DNA of 64,000 bases from an uncultured Bacteroidaceae bacterium (lineage in GTDB: Bacteria; Bacteroidota; Bacteroidia; Bacteroidales; Bacteroidaceae). Position 1 is the stretch's first letter; every line of letters starts with the position of its first letter. The DNA lies in NCBI GenBank assembly GCA_905234605.1, contig CAJOIE010000003.1, forward strand, positions 145,527-209,526, given 5' to 3'. Under the pieces are notes generated by a model. The model ran no database searches. It had not been told where the DNA came from and worked only from the letters and a program-made list of their open reading frames with translations. The position numbers were made by a program, and so were the translations under genes. Shown piece after piece: positions 17,564-26,300 of the stretch.

Positions 17564-17609
17564 GCAAGCCCCCTCCCTATGGCCATGCGCGCATAAGGAG
17601 GGGGCTTGC
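17564..17609. terminator. Bidirectional hairpin between GH105 and dnaG
   Basis: GCAAGCCCCCTCC (17564-17576) is perfectly complementary to 17597-17609, giving a 13-bp GC-rich stem with a 20-base loop. There is no long T-run. It separates two convergent genes and probably ends both transcripts. Confidence 0.72.
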
Positions 17610-17622
17610 TGTTCCGCAACAG

Positions 17623-19704
17623 CTATGAGAACACACGGTCGCCACGCTTCTTGGCAAGCTCCGTGTGTATCTGTTTCGTTGTCTGATATTCAGCAAAGAG
17701 AGCCTCGGCACGTTGCGCATCGTCAACAACGACGGGGTCACGCATCTGCCGCATGAGCTCCTGCAGGCGGGCTTCCACGATGGATAGCTTGTAGTCGGCA
17801 ATGAGGTGGGGCACGATGTCGATTAGGCGCTCCTCCTCGGGCTTGAGCGGGGCACTCTTCTCATAGCGCCGGCTCAGTGTCTCCGTGTCATGAGCCAGGT
17901 CGGCAGCCAAGTTGGCAATGTCGCGGTCGGGATGGTTCTCGAAGTAGCGTGAACTGCGGAAGCCCTCCTCGCGGCAGTGTGCCAGAGCCTCGTCGAGCAT
18001 GCGGCGGTGCAGCTCGCTGCGTAGAGTGAGGTCGTCCTGCCGGAGTGCCAGGCTGATGAATTCAGCCACAGCGATGGGCTGCTGCTGTCCCTCCTCATCC
18101 TCCAGCTCGCACATAATCTTCTCACCGTGGCGCACCACCATCTGCATCAGAGCCTGCTCCTGACGCAAGATGGCCGCCTCGCGAGGGTTCGTGCCGCGTG
18201 CGGCAAAGGCCTGATGCTGAAGCAGCTCGGGGGCTATATCCGATGGCGACAGGGTGTCGGGCACAGGGGTGTCGGGTGATGCCTTTGCTCCCGCAGGTTG
18301 CTGCGCCACACTCTGCAGCAAGCCATCCTGGCCACCACTGAGGGCTCCCTGTTGCCGTTGCTCACGTTCACGCTCACGCTGCCGCTCCTCGCCCAACCGT
18401 TGACGCACACGTGCCACGGCAGCGGCGATGAGTCCTTCGTTGAGCGACAGCAACAGAGCCGTCTCACGTATATAGAATGTGCGCGTAATCTCGTTGGGTA
18501 TCACCGCCAGACTGTCAACAATGTTGTTGACCAGGCGTGACAGCTTGATGGGATCGCCCTTGGCCTCTTCGAGCAGGAGGTCGGTCTTGAAGCGTATGAA
18601 GTCCACCTGATGGTCGCGCAGATAAGCCTGGTAGTCCTCGGCAGTATGTTTGCGGGCAAAGCTGTCGGGGTCGTCGCCGTCGGGCAGGAGCAGCAGCTTC
18701 ACGTTCATGCCGTCGGCAAGGAGCATGTCGATGCCTCGCTGCGATGCCTTGATGCCGGCAGCATCGCCGTCGTAGATGACCACGATGTTGTCCGTGAAGC
18801 GGTGTATGGCATTTATCTGATCCGTGGTGAGAGCTGTGCCGCTCGAGGCCACCACGTTCTCCACGCCTTGCTGGTGCATGGCCATGACATCGGTGTATCC
18901 CTCCACAAGGTAGCACACGTCTTGCCGCACAATGGCTTGCTTGGCAAGGAAGAGGCCGTAGAGCTCACGCTTCTTGGAGTAGACGATGCTCTCGGGCGAG
19001 TTCTGGTACTTGACGCTGACACCCTTGGTGCGCGAGTCGAGCACACGTCCGCCAAAGCCGACCACCCTGCCCGACACCGTGTGTATGGGGAAGATGACAC
19101 GCCCCCGGAAACGGTCGTAGGTGCGCCCCGCATCGTTGCGGATGCACAGTCCCGTCTTGAGTATGAACTCTTCCTTGAAGCCTTCCTTGATGGCAGCCTG
19201 CCACTGGGCGTCGTACTTGTCAGGACAGAAGCCCAGCTGGAAACGCTTGATGATGTCGTCGCGGAAGCCACGCTGGCGGAAGTAGGCAAGGCCCACGGCA
19301 CGCCCGTCCTCCGTGTCGTTCATCTGCTGCTGGAACCACTTGCCGGCCCACTCGTTCACCACAAGGAGGCTCTCACGCTCGCTCTCCTGCGCCTTCTCCT
19401 CGTCGGTCTGCTCGCGCTCCTTGACCTCGATGTGGTACTTCTTGGCCAGATAGCGCAGTGCCTCGGGATAGGTGAGCTGTTCGTGCTCCATGATGAAGTG
19501 CACGGGCGTGCCTCCCTTGCCACAGGCAAAGCACTTGCAGATGTTCTTGCTCGGCGACACCATGAACGACGGCGTGCGGTCGTCGTGGAAAGGGCACAAC
19601 CCCTTGAGGTTGGCACCTGCACGCTTCAGCGTGACGAAGTCGGAGACGACGTCAACGATGTTGGCTGCATCGAGGATACGGTCTATGGTCTGGCGGTCTA
19701 TCAC
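17623..19704 (-). CDS. dnaG: DNA primase
   Basis: DnaG makes RNA primers at the replication fork. The N-terminal CHC2 zinc finger is intact: CPFHDDRTPSF, then CKCFACGKGGTPVHF. The Toprim domain carries LVEGYTDVMAMHQQG and VIYDGDAAGIKAS, and the C-terminal 200 residues are the helicase-binding region. The start codon is GTG 19704 (MIDRQTIDRILDAANIVDVV), matching the family N-terminus. A full-match -7 box ends only 4 bp before that GTG, which implies a leaderless mRNA. Confidence 0.95.
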   Translation of the reverse strand: MIDRQTIDRILDAANIVDVVSDFVTLKRAGANLKGLCPFHDDRTPSFMVSPSKNICKCFACGKGGTPVHFIMEHEQLTYPEALRYLAKKYHIEVKEREQTDEEKAQESERESLLVVNEWAGKWFQQQMNDTEDGRAVGLAYFRQRGFRDDIIKRFQLGFCPDKYDAQWQAAIKEGFKEEFILKTGLCIRNDAGRTYDRFRGRVIFPIHTVSGRVVGFGGRVLDSRTKGVSVKYQNSPESIVYSKKRELYGLFLAKQAIVRQDVCYLVEGYTDVMAMHQQGVENVVASSGTALTTDQINAIHRFTDNIVVIYDGDAAGIKASQRGIDMLLADGMNVKLLLLPDGDDPDSFARKHTAEDYQAYLRDHQVDFIRFKTDLLLEEAKGDPIKLSRLVNNIVDSLAVIPNEITRTFYIRETALLLSLNEGLIAAAVARVRQRLGEERQREREREQRQQGALSGGQDGLLQSVAQQPAGAKASPDTPVPDTLSPSDIAPELLQHQAFAARGTNPREAAILRQEQALMQMVVRHGEKIMCELEDEEGQQQPIAVAEFISLALRQDDLTLRSELHRRMLDEALAHCREEGFRSSRYFENHPDRDIANLAADLAHDTETLSRRYEKSAPLKPEEERLIDIVPHLIADYKLSIVEARLQELMRQMRDPVVVDDAQRAEALFAEYQTTKQIHTELAKKRGDRVFS

Positions 19705-19708
19705 ACCG

Positions 19709-19716
19709 CAAAGATA
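19709..19716 (-). promoter_or_regulatory. -7 box of dnaG, 4 bp before the start codon
   Basis: The minus strand reads TATCTTTG, then CGGT, then the GTG start. With the usual 5-8 base distance from box to transcription start, the mRNA would begin at or next to the initiation codon. Confidence 0.65.
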
Positions 19717-19722
19717 AGAAGT

Positions 19723-20322
19723 TTACCCTCTCACCTGTTGCCTCCACCTGCGGAAACCGGCTATTGCGATTACCACATAGAGCGCATAAAGCGATGCCTT
19801 GTAGGGTATGTCCTTATAAAAATATAGAGCGCATGTCACTACATCCACGGCAATCCACACCAGCCACTGCTCCACATAGCGGCGTGCCAGCAGGTAGATG
19901 CCAATCATGGAGAATGCCGTAGTGAAGGCATCGGCAAGAGGCACGGTGCTGTCGGTGAAGGTGAAAAGCAGCCAATAAATTACCGCCCACACTGTTGCTG
20001 CCACCATGGCCAGAACGGCCACACTGCCCCATCCTGTGGTGCCGCCGATGGGGCTGTGCCACAACGTGGTGGGGCGCACCACGTCGGGCTGTGTGCCGCT
20101 GCCGGCCAGATGCCGACGCCAGTGGGCCATGCCGTAGATGGTCATGCCGAGATAGTAGAACTCCATGCCGCAATCGGCGTAGAGACCCTTGTCGAAGTAG
20201 AGCACTATGCCCAGCACCTGCATCGCCGCTCCCACGACCCACATCCACACCGAGCCGCGCACCTCGAGCAGTATGTAGAGCAGCCCGAGGGCGGCCGTGG
20301 TCATGTCGAGCCAGTGTGCCAT
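19723..20322 (-). CDS. pnuT: PnuC-family vitamin transporter, probably PnuT for thiamine
   Basis: This 199-residue integral membrane protein has about seven hydrophobic segments and the PnuC pattern, including YADCGMEFYYLGMTIYG and the QWLVWIAVD helix. PnuC homologues carry vitamins across the inner membrane by facilitated diffusion. The ATG overlaps the stop of the TonB receptor by one base (TGATG), and the pair is preceded by a TPP riboswitch. That makes thiamine the likely substrate rather than nicotinamide riboside. I see no thiamine pyrophosphokinase next to it; the next gene downstream is dnaG. Confidence 0.88.
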   Translation of the reverse strand: MAHWLDMTTAALGLLYILLEVRGSVWMWVVGAAMQVLGIVLYFDKGLYADCGMEFYYLGMTIYGMAHWRRHLAGSGTQPDVVRPTTLWHSPIGGTTGWGSVAVLAMVAATVWAVIYWLLFTFTDSTVPLADAFTTAFSMIGIYLLARRYVEQWLVWIAVDVVTCALYFYKDIPYKASLYALYVVIAIAGFRRWRQQVRG

Positions 20323-22742
20323 CAGAACCTCAGCGTGACACTGCCCATGGCTGTGAAGCCGGCCATGGGGATGAAGCCAATCTGGTAGTAGCGGTGGTCG
20401 GCCGTGAAGCCGTCGCTCTCGCAGATAGCACTATACACCCATCCCGATGCAGCGTAGTGGTGGTTGAATATATTATTAAGGTGTGCACCGACGACCACCT
20501 CACGCAGACCGGCGAAGCGATGTGCCGCCATGGTGTACTGCATGTGAAGGTTGCTTGTGGAGTAGGCCGGCAGCGAGCGGTCGCGGCATGCGGTGTTGTC
20601 GAGGAACTGGCGCGCTACATAGTTGGTATGCCATGTAGCCTCAAAGCCTGCCACGTGGGCACGCAGGAAACCGTTCATCAGCAGCGAGGGCGAGAAGGCC
20701 AGCGTGGAGTGGTCGTAGTGCACGGTCTGCGAGCCGTGTTCCCAGTCCTCGACCACTTCGTCGAAGTCCTTAATGCGGTTGGAGCTCAGGGCCGCGTTGC
20801 CCTCGAGCGAGAGCCACTGTGTGATGTGTGCGCCAGCCGTGAGCTCAAGGCCAAGGCGGTAGGAGTCGCGTATGTTGGTGGTGAGGGCCTCGCCGATGTC
20901 GCTCTGTGCACCTGTCTGCACGAACTGGTCGGTGTAGTCCATGTAGTAGGCATTCAGGCCGGCATGCCATGTCGGTGCCGAGTAGCTGTAGCCCAGCTCA
21001 TAGTCCACGAGTTGCTCGGCACGCGGTGCCGCCATCGAGCCATTGTCGGTGAAGTTGTTGCGCTCGGGCTCACGGTGGCTGTGAGCCACGGAGGCATAGG
21101 CATGATGGCCGTCATGATGGTAGGAGACACCGGCCTTGGGGTTGACGAAGTGGTAATGGCGGTCTATGTCGAGACCCTGGTTGTGGTAGCCGTCGGCAGC
21201 AGCATAGAACTTGTCGTTGATGCCCCATGTGCGGAAGTGCACATCGCGGTATTGCACATCGGCATATACACTCCAGCTGCGGCCTATATGGCGTGTAGCC
21301 TTGATGAAGGCCGAGGCATCGCTCTTCTCGGCATCGGAGTCGTAGTAGGTGTAGCGGCCGTTGGCCAGCACCTTGGCGCGCAACTCCTCGTTGGCCACGT
21401 AAGTGAGGTGCCCGAAGTGGTCGCCCTTGAACTGTTGGGCTGCCACGCCGCCCACTGCCTCCCAACGGTCGTCGGCGTAGGCCGTGTTCCACACGAAGCC
21501 GTAGGTGTGCTGCTCCAGGCCTTTCTGCCTCACGAAGTCGGTGCGCTTGAGCGTGGAGCCGTCGGCGAGGGTCAGGTTGGAGAGGCCGAACTTGGAGAGC
21601 TTGTTGTTCGGGCGGAACTCATCATAGTAGCCATAGCCGTAGGTGTAGTGGAGCGTGGCCGTGGTCTGCCAGTGGTCGGAGAGCTGCCATACGGCAGTGA
21701 GCAGGTTGTGGTCTTGGTTGAAGTTGTCGGTGGTGCGGCTCCACAGCGAACCGTCGCTCATGGCGTAGCGGCGCGTGAGGTAGTTGCCGGCGGCATCGGT
21801 GGGGAAGGCGTATGACTGCGGATCGTAGACAATGCCCTCGTAGAGCGAGTTGTAGCGTCCGAGCCCTCGCGCGTACATATCTTTATATGTATGTATGCCT
21901 GTCGCGCCGACGTACATGCCATCCATGAGCGAACTGTCGTCGTTGCCGGCCGTGGCACCGTTCCAGGCCTGTCCTGTGTGCTCGTAGTTGGCAATGTTGC
22001 GATAGCGCAACGTGAAGCCCTCCGATGGCATCCATGCCAAGGCGGCGTAGGCCGAGCCAGAGCGTCCGTGGGTGCCATGCATGTAGCCGTCGGTCTGCGT
22101 CTGGCTCCAACCGGCATCGAGAGCAAGCTGGCCGGGGAGCAGTCCCGTTGATGCTGCCACGTTGTAGTGCATGGTGCCATAGGAGCCCAGCGAATAGCCC
22201 ACCTCGGCCTGCGGCGTGAGACGCGGTGCCGCCGATGTCAGGGCTATGGTGCCGCCGAAGGCACCGTCGCCGTTGGTGGAGGTGCCTATGCCGCGCTGCA
22301 CCTGCACGCTGCCGAGCATCGAGGCATAGGAGTTCATGTTGGCCCAGAACACACACTGGTCCTCGGGCGAGTTGAGTGCCACGCCGTCGAGGGTGACGTT
22401 GATGCGCGAGTCGGCAGCACCGCGTATGCGCATGTAGGTAGTGCCGATGCCGATGCCGTTCTCGCTCCAGGCCATGATGCCTGGCGTGCGGGCCAGCAGC
22501 ATGGGCAGTTCCTGTCCTGTGGTGGCATGCTGTGTGAGCTCCGTGCGGCCTATGTTGGTCACGGCATAGGGCGCATAGCGGGGGGCGCGCACGGCGGTGA
22601 CCACCACCTCATGCATGTGTCCTATCTTGAGGGAGTCGGTCTCTGCGGCCGACATGAGGCCCGGCGTGAAGGCTGTGGCTATAGCAAGAGCCATACCCGT
22701 GCACGAAGGGCGAAGAGTGAAGAGTGAAGAATGTAAAGCCAT
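20322..22742 (-). CDS. TonB-dependent outer membrane receptor, probably for thiamine
   Basis: An 806-residue receptor with a signal sequence, then EVVVTAVRAP and a plug domain (residues about 55-160, with YMRIRGAADSRINVTLDGVALN). A 22-strand beta-barrel follows, ending in the aromatic terminus SVTLRF. I choose ATG 22742 because the longer open frame runs back through the riboswitch and promoter. An internal ATG about 16 codons later is possible. The TPP riboswitch in its leader and the overlapping pnuT gene indicate import of thiamine or its phosphates. Confidence 0.87.
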   Translation of the reverse strand: MALHSSLFTLRPSCTGMALAIATAFTPGLMSAAETDSLKIGHMHEVVVTAVRAPRYAPYAVTNIGRTELTQHATTGQELPMLLARTPGIMAWSENGIGIGTTYMRIRGAADSRINVTLDGVALNSPEDQCVFWANMNSYASMLGSVQVQRGIGTSTNGDGAFGGTIALTSAAPRLTPQAEVGYSLGSYGTMHYNVAASTGLLPGQLALDAGWSQTQTDGYMHGTHGRSGSAYAALAWMPSEGFTLRYRNIANYEHTGQAWNGATAGNDDSSLMDGMYVGATGIHTYKDMYARGLGRYNSLYEGIVYDPQSYAFPTDAAGNYLTRRYAMSDGSLWSRTTDNFNQDHNLLTAVWQLSDHWQTTATLHYTYGYGYYDEFRPNNKLSKFGLSNLTLADGSTLKRTDFVRQKGLEQHTYGFVWNTAYADDRWEAVGGVAAQQFKGDHFGHLTYVANEELRAKVLANGRYTYYDSDAEKSDASAFIKATRHIGRSWSVYADVQYRDVHFRTWGINDKFYAAADGYHNQGLDIDRHYHFVNPKAGVSYHHDGHHAYASVAHSHREPERNNFTDNGSMAAPRAEQLVDYELGYSYSAPTWHAGLNAYYMDYTDQFVQTGAQSDIGEALTTNIRDSYRLGLELTAGAHITQWLSLEGNAALSSNRIKDFDEVVEDWEHGSQTVHYDHSTLAFSPSLLMNGFLRAHVAGFEATWHTNYVARQFLDNTACRDRSLPAYSTSNLHMQYTMAAHRFAGLREVVVGAHLNNIFNHHYAASGWVYSAICESDGFTADHRYYQIGFIPMAGFTAMGSVTLRF

Positions 22743-22798
22743 ACTCCCGATATTGAGGAATAAGAAATGATTGCCAGTGACACCGGCTGGCACCGGCT

Positions 22799-22879
22799 CC
22801 ATCATCCCCTCGGCAGCATTGTCTGCATCGGGTGAACAGGGTCTTATCTCAGCCGCCGAAACCGGCAAGCACCCCTTGA
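22799..22879 (-). promoter_or_regulatory. TPP (THI-box) riboswitch
   Basis: Read on the minus strand the element begins AGGGGTGC, has the signature GGCTGAGA followed by AAGACCC, then ACCCGATGC and GACAATGC, and closes with CCGAGGGGATG. These are the conserved thi-box segments in the right order and spacing. TPP binding should switch off the downstream receptor and transporter. A short GCCAG/CTGGC inverted repeat (22752-22770) lies between it and the ATG and could be part of the expression platform. Confidence 0.9.
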
Positions 22880-22889
22880 TAGAGCGCAG

Positions 22890-22897
22890 CAAAGATA
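22890..22897 (-). promoter_or_regulatory. -7 box of the thiamine-uptake operon
   Basis: The minus strand reads TATCTTTG about 10 bp upstream of the riboswitch 5' end, so the transcript would start almost exactly at the aptamer. Confidence 0.7.
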
Positions 22898-22980
22898 CAT
22901 CTTCTTCTAAGAAGAATGTAGAGTATAGAAGGGAAAAGCCTGCTACTCCCTGCTTTTTTACATTCTCCATACTACGAAGA

Positions 22981-23008
22981 AGAGGCCCTGCTTCGCAGCA
23001 GAGCCTCT
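22981..23008 (-). terminator. Hairpin terminator after the small protein gene
   Basis: On the minus strand AGAGGCTCTGCT pairs with AGCAGGGCCTCT through a GCGA tetraloop, with one G-U pair. A T-rich stretch follows. It lies between the surface-protein/small-protein pair and the thiamine operon promoter. Confidence 0.65.
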
Positions 23009-23164
23009 CCAAGTACATTATTATTAACTTACAACTCTGGCGTGAAGCGCGAGCCTGCGCGCCAAATTGCGGGGTAGTCACCCGCCGCTCCGGTCATTGA
23101 TGGTCAGACCTCTCTTGGTGTCTGAGCACGGAGGGAGCGGGGGGCGGGTCTTCAGGTCATTGGC
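23009..23164. other. Gene-free stretch 3' of the small protein
   Basis: This 156-bp stretch is the 3' untranslated region of the small protein gene. It is GC-rich near 23090-23150, with no convincing ORF, promoter box or known RNA motif. Confidence 0.4.
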
Positions 23165-23323
23165 TTACCAGATACCCTTCACGAGGCCTTCCTCTTCAGA
23201 GGGAGTGTTGTCCACGCTGAGGCCTTCGATATTGGTACCTTTCACGGAGACGGCAAGCACCATCTCTTGGGCAGCGAAGCCGCAGAGCTCCATCTTGGGA
23301 GCAACATAGAGTGTCTTTTTCAT
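23165..23323 (-). CDS. Small Bacteroidales protein of the 'MKKxYxAPxxE' type
   Basis: A 52-residue peptide beginning MKKTLYVAPKMELCGFAAQE, then MVLAVSVKGTN and an acidic tail ending VKGIW. It resembles many short Bacteroidales proteins that start MKKxYxxPxxE and have an LAxS segment in the middle. Their function is unknown to me. No signal peptide is obvious. An in-frame ATG at 23350 would add nine residues, but the MKK start fits the family better. It begins 39 bp after the stop of the large surface protein and probably shares its mRNA. Confidence 0.65.
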   Translation of the reverse strand: MKKTLYVAPKMELCGFAAQEMVLAVSVKGTNIEGLSVDNTPSEEEGLVKGIW

Positions 23324-23362
23324 TGTCTTGTCAGGATTTACAGTTAACATTCTACATTCCGT

Positions 23363-26300
23363 CTATCGGACGATCTTCTTGCCACCCACGATGAAGATGC
23401 CCTTCTGAGCGCGGGCCACACGCTGGCCGGCGATGTTGTAGATGGCACCTGCGGCAATCTGCTCGCCGTCGATGCTCTCGATGGCTGTAGCAACGCCGTT
23501 GATGTTGATGGTGAGAGCCTTAACCTCGGTCTCCTCGTTGGCCTGGATGTAGGCGCGGAAAGCCTTGAGGGCGTTGCCGCCGGCGGTCATCACGAACTTG
23601 CCCGGGACGAGCACATAGTTGCCAGCCTCCACGGTTGTGGGAGCGTAGGTGCCGACGAAGTTGTAGTTGGTGCCAGCGGCGACAGGAGTGCCGGTGGTGA
23701 TGGTGACACCATTAAACTCCTTGACGGCATCGTTGGCAGCATCAGCCTTGAAGAGGTAGGGCACGTCGGGCATGATGGCGTCAGCCTCAGTGAAGTTGAG
23801 CACACCTTCATTGTCTCCTGCATACTGGTAGAGCTGGCCCTCGCCGAACTGAGCAGCGACGGTCTCGGCATCCACTGCGAAGGGCAGCACGATGGTGTTC
23901 CAGCCCTCGGCAATCTCCTTCACGAGAGTGACGTTGCCGGCAGCACTGACGGGCTCGTATGCCACAGTCTCGTCGAGCTCGATGACCTTCTCAGCCACCT
24001 TGTAGAGTTCAACATAGCCGATACCCATCCAACGGAACTGGTTGCCAGTCATGGGCTTCAGACCTACCTTCACTTCCTGTTCTACGCTGTTCACGAAGGA
24101 GATGGAAGCTTCAGTCAGGCGTTCGGTGTTCACGAGACCACCCTGCGTGTCGTTGGCATAGAAGTAAACCGCGCTGTTCGTTGCACCAGCTACGCCGTTG
24201 GCAGAGGCGAATGCATAGCAAGAGAAGTCATAGGTACCAGCGGGCAAAGTCACCTTCTGATAAAGAGCAAATGCATTGTTATCCTTGGCTACTTCGCTCC
24301 AGTACTCGAAGAAGTGTGTTTTGGTGCCGTCCTCTGAGGTGGCAGCATCATTGGTCATGGTCTGGCTGTTGCCATCCTCCTGGTCGGTGTACCAACCCGG
24401 AACGTCTGCGACACCTGTCCAAGCAGCGAAGCCAGATACATCGGGGTTGGTGAGCAGGAATGTGCAGTCGAACTTAGCATCGTCGCCGACAGGGTTAGCG
24501 GCAAACACGTAGGTGGTCATTGCAGGCTTCAAAGTAGCGGCAGCTACATTGATCTCGTCTACTGTAGTAGCAGCCTCGGCAGCGCCTGCAGCAGCGTCGA
24601 TAGCATACTGAAGCAAGTCGCGTGCCTCATCGTTGTCACTCTCAACAGCTGCGAGAGCCTTGGCAGCTTCCAGTTCAACCTCATAAGCAGCGTATGCGCT
24701 CTGGGTTGCAGTGGCAGTAGCAGTTGCAGCTGTGATAGCCTCGATAGCTGCAAGATAACCAGCCTTTTTCGGGTATGTCTGGTTGTATGCTTCAACAACT
24801 GCATCAAGTGTAGCATAAACGGCCTCGGGCACAGTACCCTCAACAGCCACGGCTGCCTCAACAGCAGCAGCCAGCTGGTCGGCATACACTGAGTAGTCGG
24901 GAGCACCGTAGTACTTCAGGGTGAAGTTGCGGAAGATGGTCCACTTATCGGTCTCGGTGTCTTGGTTGTCGATACCAATCTCAACATCACCAGCTTCCTC
25001 AATGAGGAACTTCAGAGCGACCTGACCATTGCCATTGTCGAAGTAGGTCTTGGCAGCAGCCATGGTATTCACAACGGAAGATTCTACGCCGGGGATGAGA
25101 ATCTTGTCCTCGCCTGCATAGAAATAGGTGCTGTGGTTGCCAGCACGGTGGAAACCGGTCACGCCGAACTCCCATGTGCCAGGAGTCATGGCCAGAGTCT
25201 GGTAGAACTTGAAGTTGTTGTTGTAGAACTCGGTCTCGCCGTAGTTGACTACAGCCCAGCTTCCGGAGGTCTTGTCAGAGCCGTTCAGCTCGGCCGTCCA
25301 GTAGTCGGTGTTTACGCTTACCGTAGGATTGTCGACAAGCACATTGGTGACATCAATATAGCTACCCTCTTCGATAGTCACATTGGGCAGTTCTGCCATG
25401 AAGGCTGCACGAAGCGTTGCAATAGCTGCGTCAATAGCCTCGGTTGTGGTGGCAGCGTCAACTGCATCGTCGGCATCATTAACATCGGTGTCAGCGGCGA
25501 TTGCCACGGCTGCTGTCTTCACTGTCTGATAGCGAGCATAGTCTGCGACGATGGCTGCGGTTGCATACTCTTCAACAGCTGCGTTGATGGCAGCTATGGC
25601 TGCATTATACTCATCAACGGTATCGTATGTCGTGTTGTTGGCGGTAACAACAGTAGAGATTTCTGCATAAGCAGCAGATGGGATTTTTCCCTCGTATGCC
25701 TCAGCGGCAGCAACTGCGTTGGCGAGATCGACCTTGGAAAGGTTGATGGGGTCACCATAGTATGTGAGCGTGAAGCTGCGCCAGCACATCCAGTAGTCGG
25801 ATGTGGTGTTGTCGGCAATCAGACCAATTTCAAGAGATTCTGTAGCCTCATCGAGGGTAAAGTTCAGGTCGTTGACACCGTTGCCGGCAGCAATCCAAGT
25901 GTTACCTTGATTACGGTTGTTAACTGTGGCAGAGGCAACAGTAGCAATGTTCATCGTGTTCTCTCCTGCATAAAGAGTAGCGACCATGCCGGTACGTGTA
26001 TAGGCGATAGCTGTCAGCTTATACGCACCCTTCGGCAGATTTGAAAGAGTCTGCTTTGTTGTAGCACCGGAGACACTCCAGTATTCATAGAGCTGATACT
26101 CCAAAGAAGGATCGCCAGAATTAGTCCAGCCATTCATAGTGCCACTGGTGCCAGGAGCAGGATTGGTAATCCAGGCATTGGTGATGTCGAAACCAGAGGT
26201 GATGATGATGCTGGAGAGGAATGTGTTGCCGGCAGCAAAGACAGCTTCCTTGGCAGCGTTGATTTCATCAACAGTCGTAGCAGCATCCACGGCTTCATTC

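Noticed and set aside
18610..19827. A 405-codon open frame antisense to dnaG
   Set aside because: The opposite strand encodes an intact DNA primase with zinc finger and Toprim motifs. This frame is a GC-driven shadow.
20322..23081. The 919-codon version of the TonB receptor
   Set aside because: Its first 113 codons run through the TPP riboswitch and the -7 box, so they cannot be part of the normal protein.
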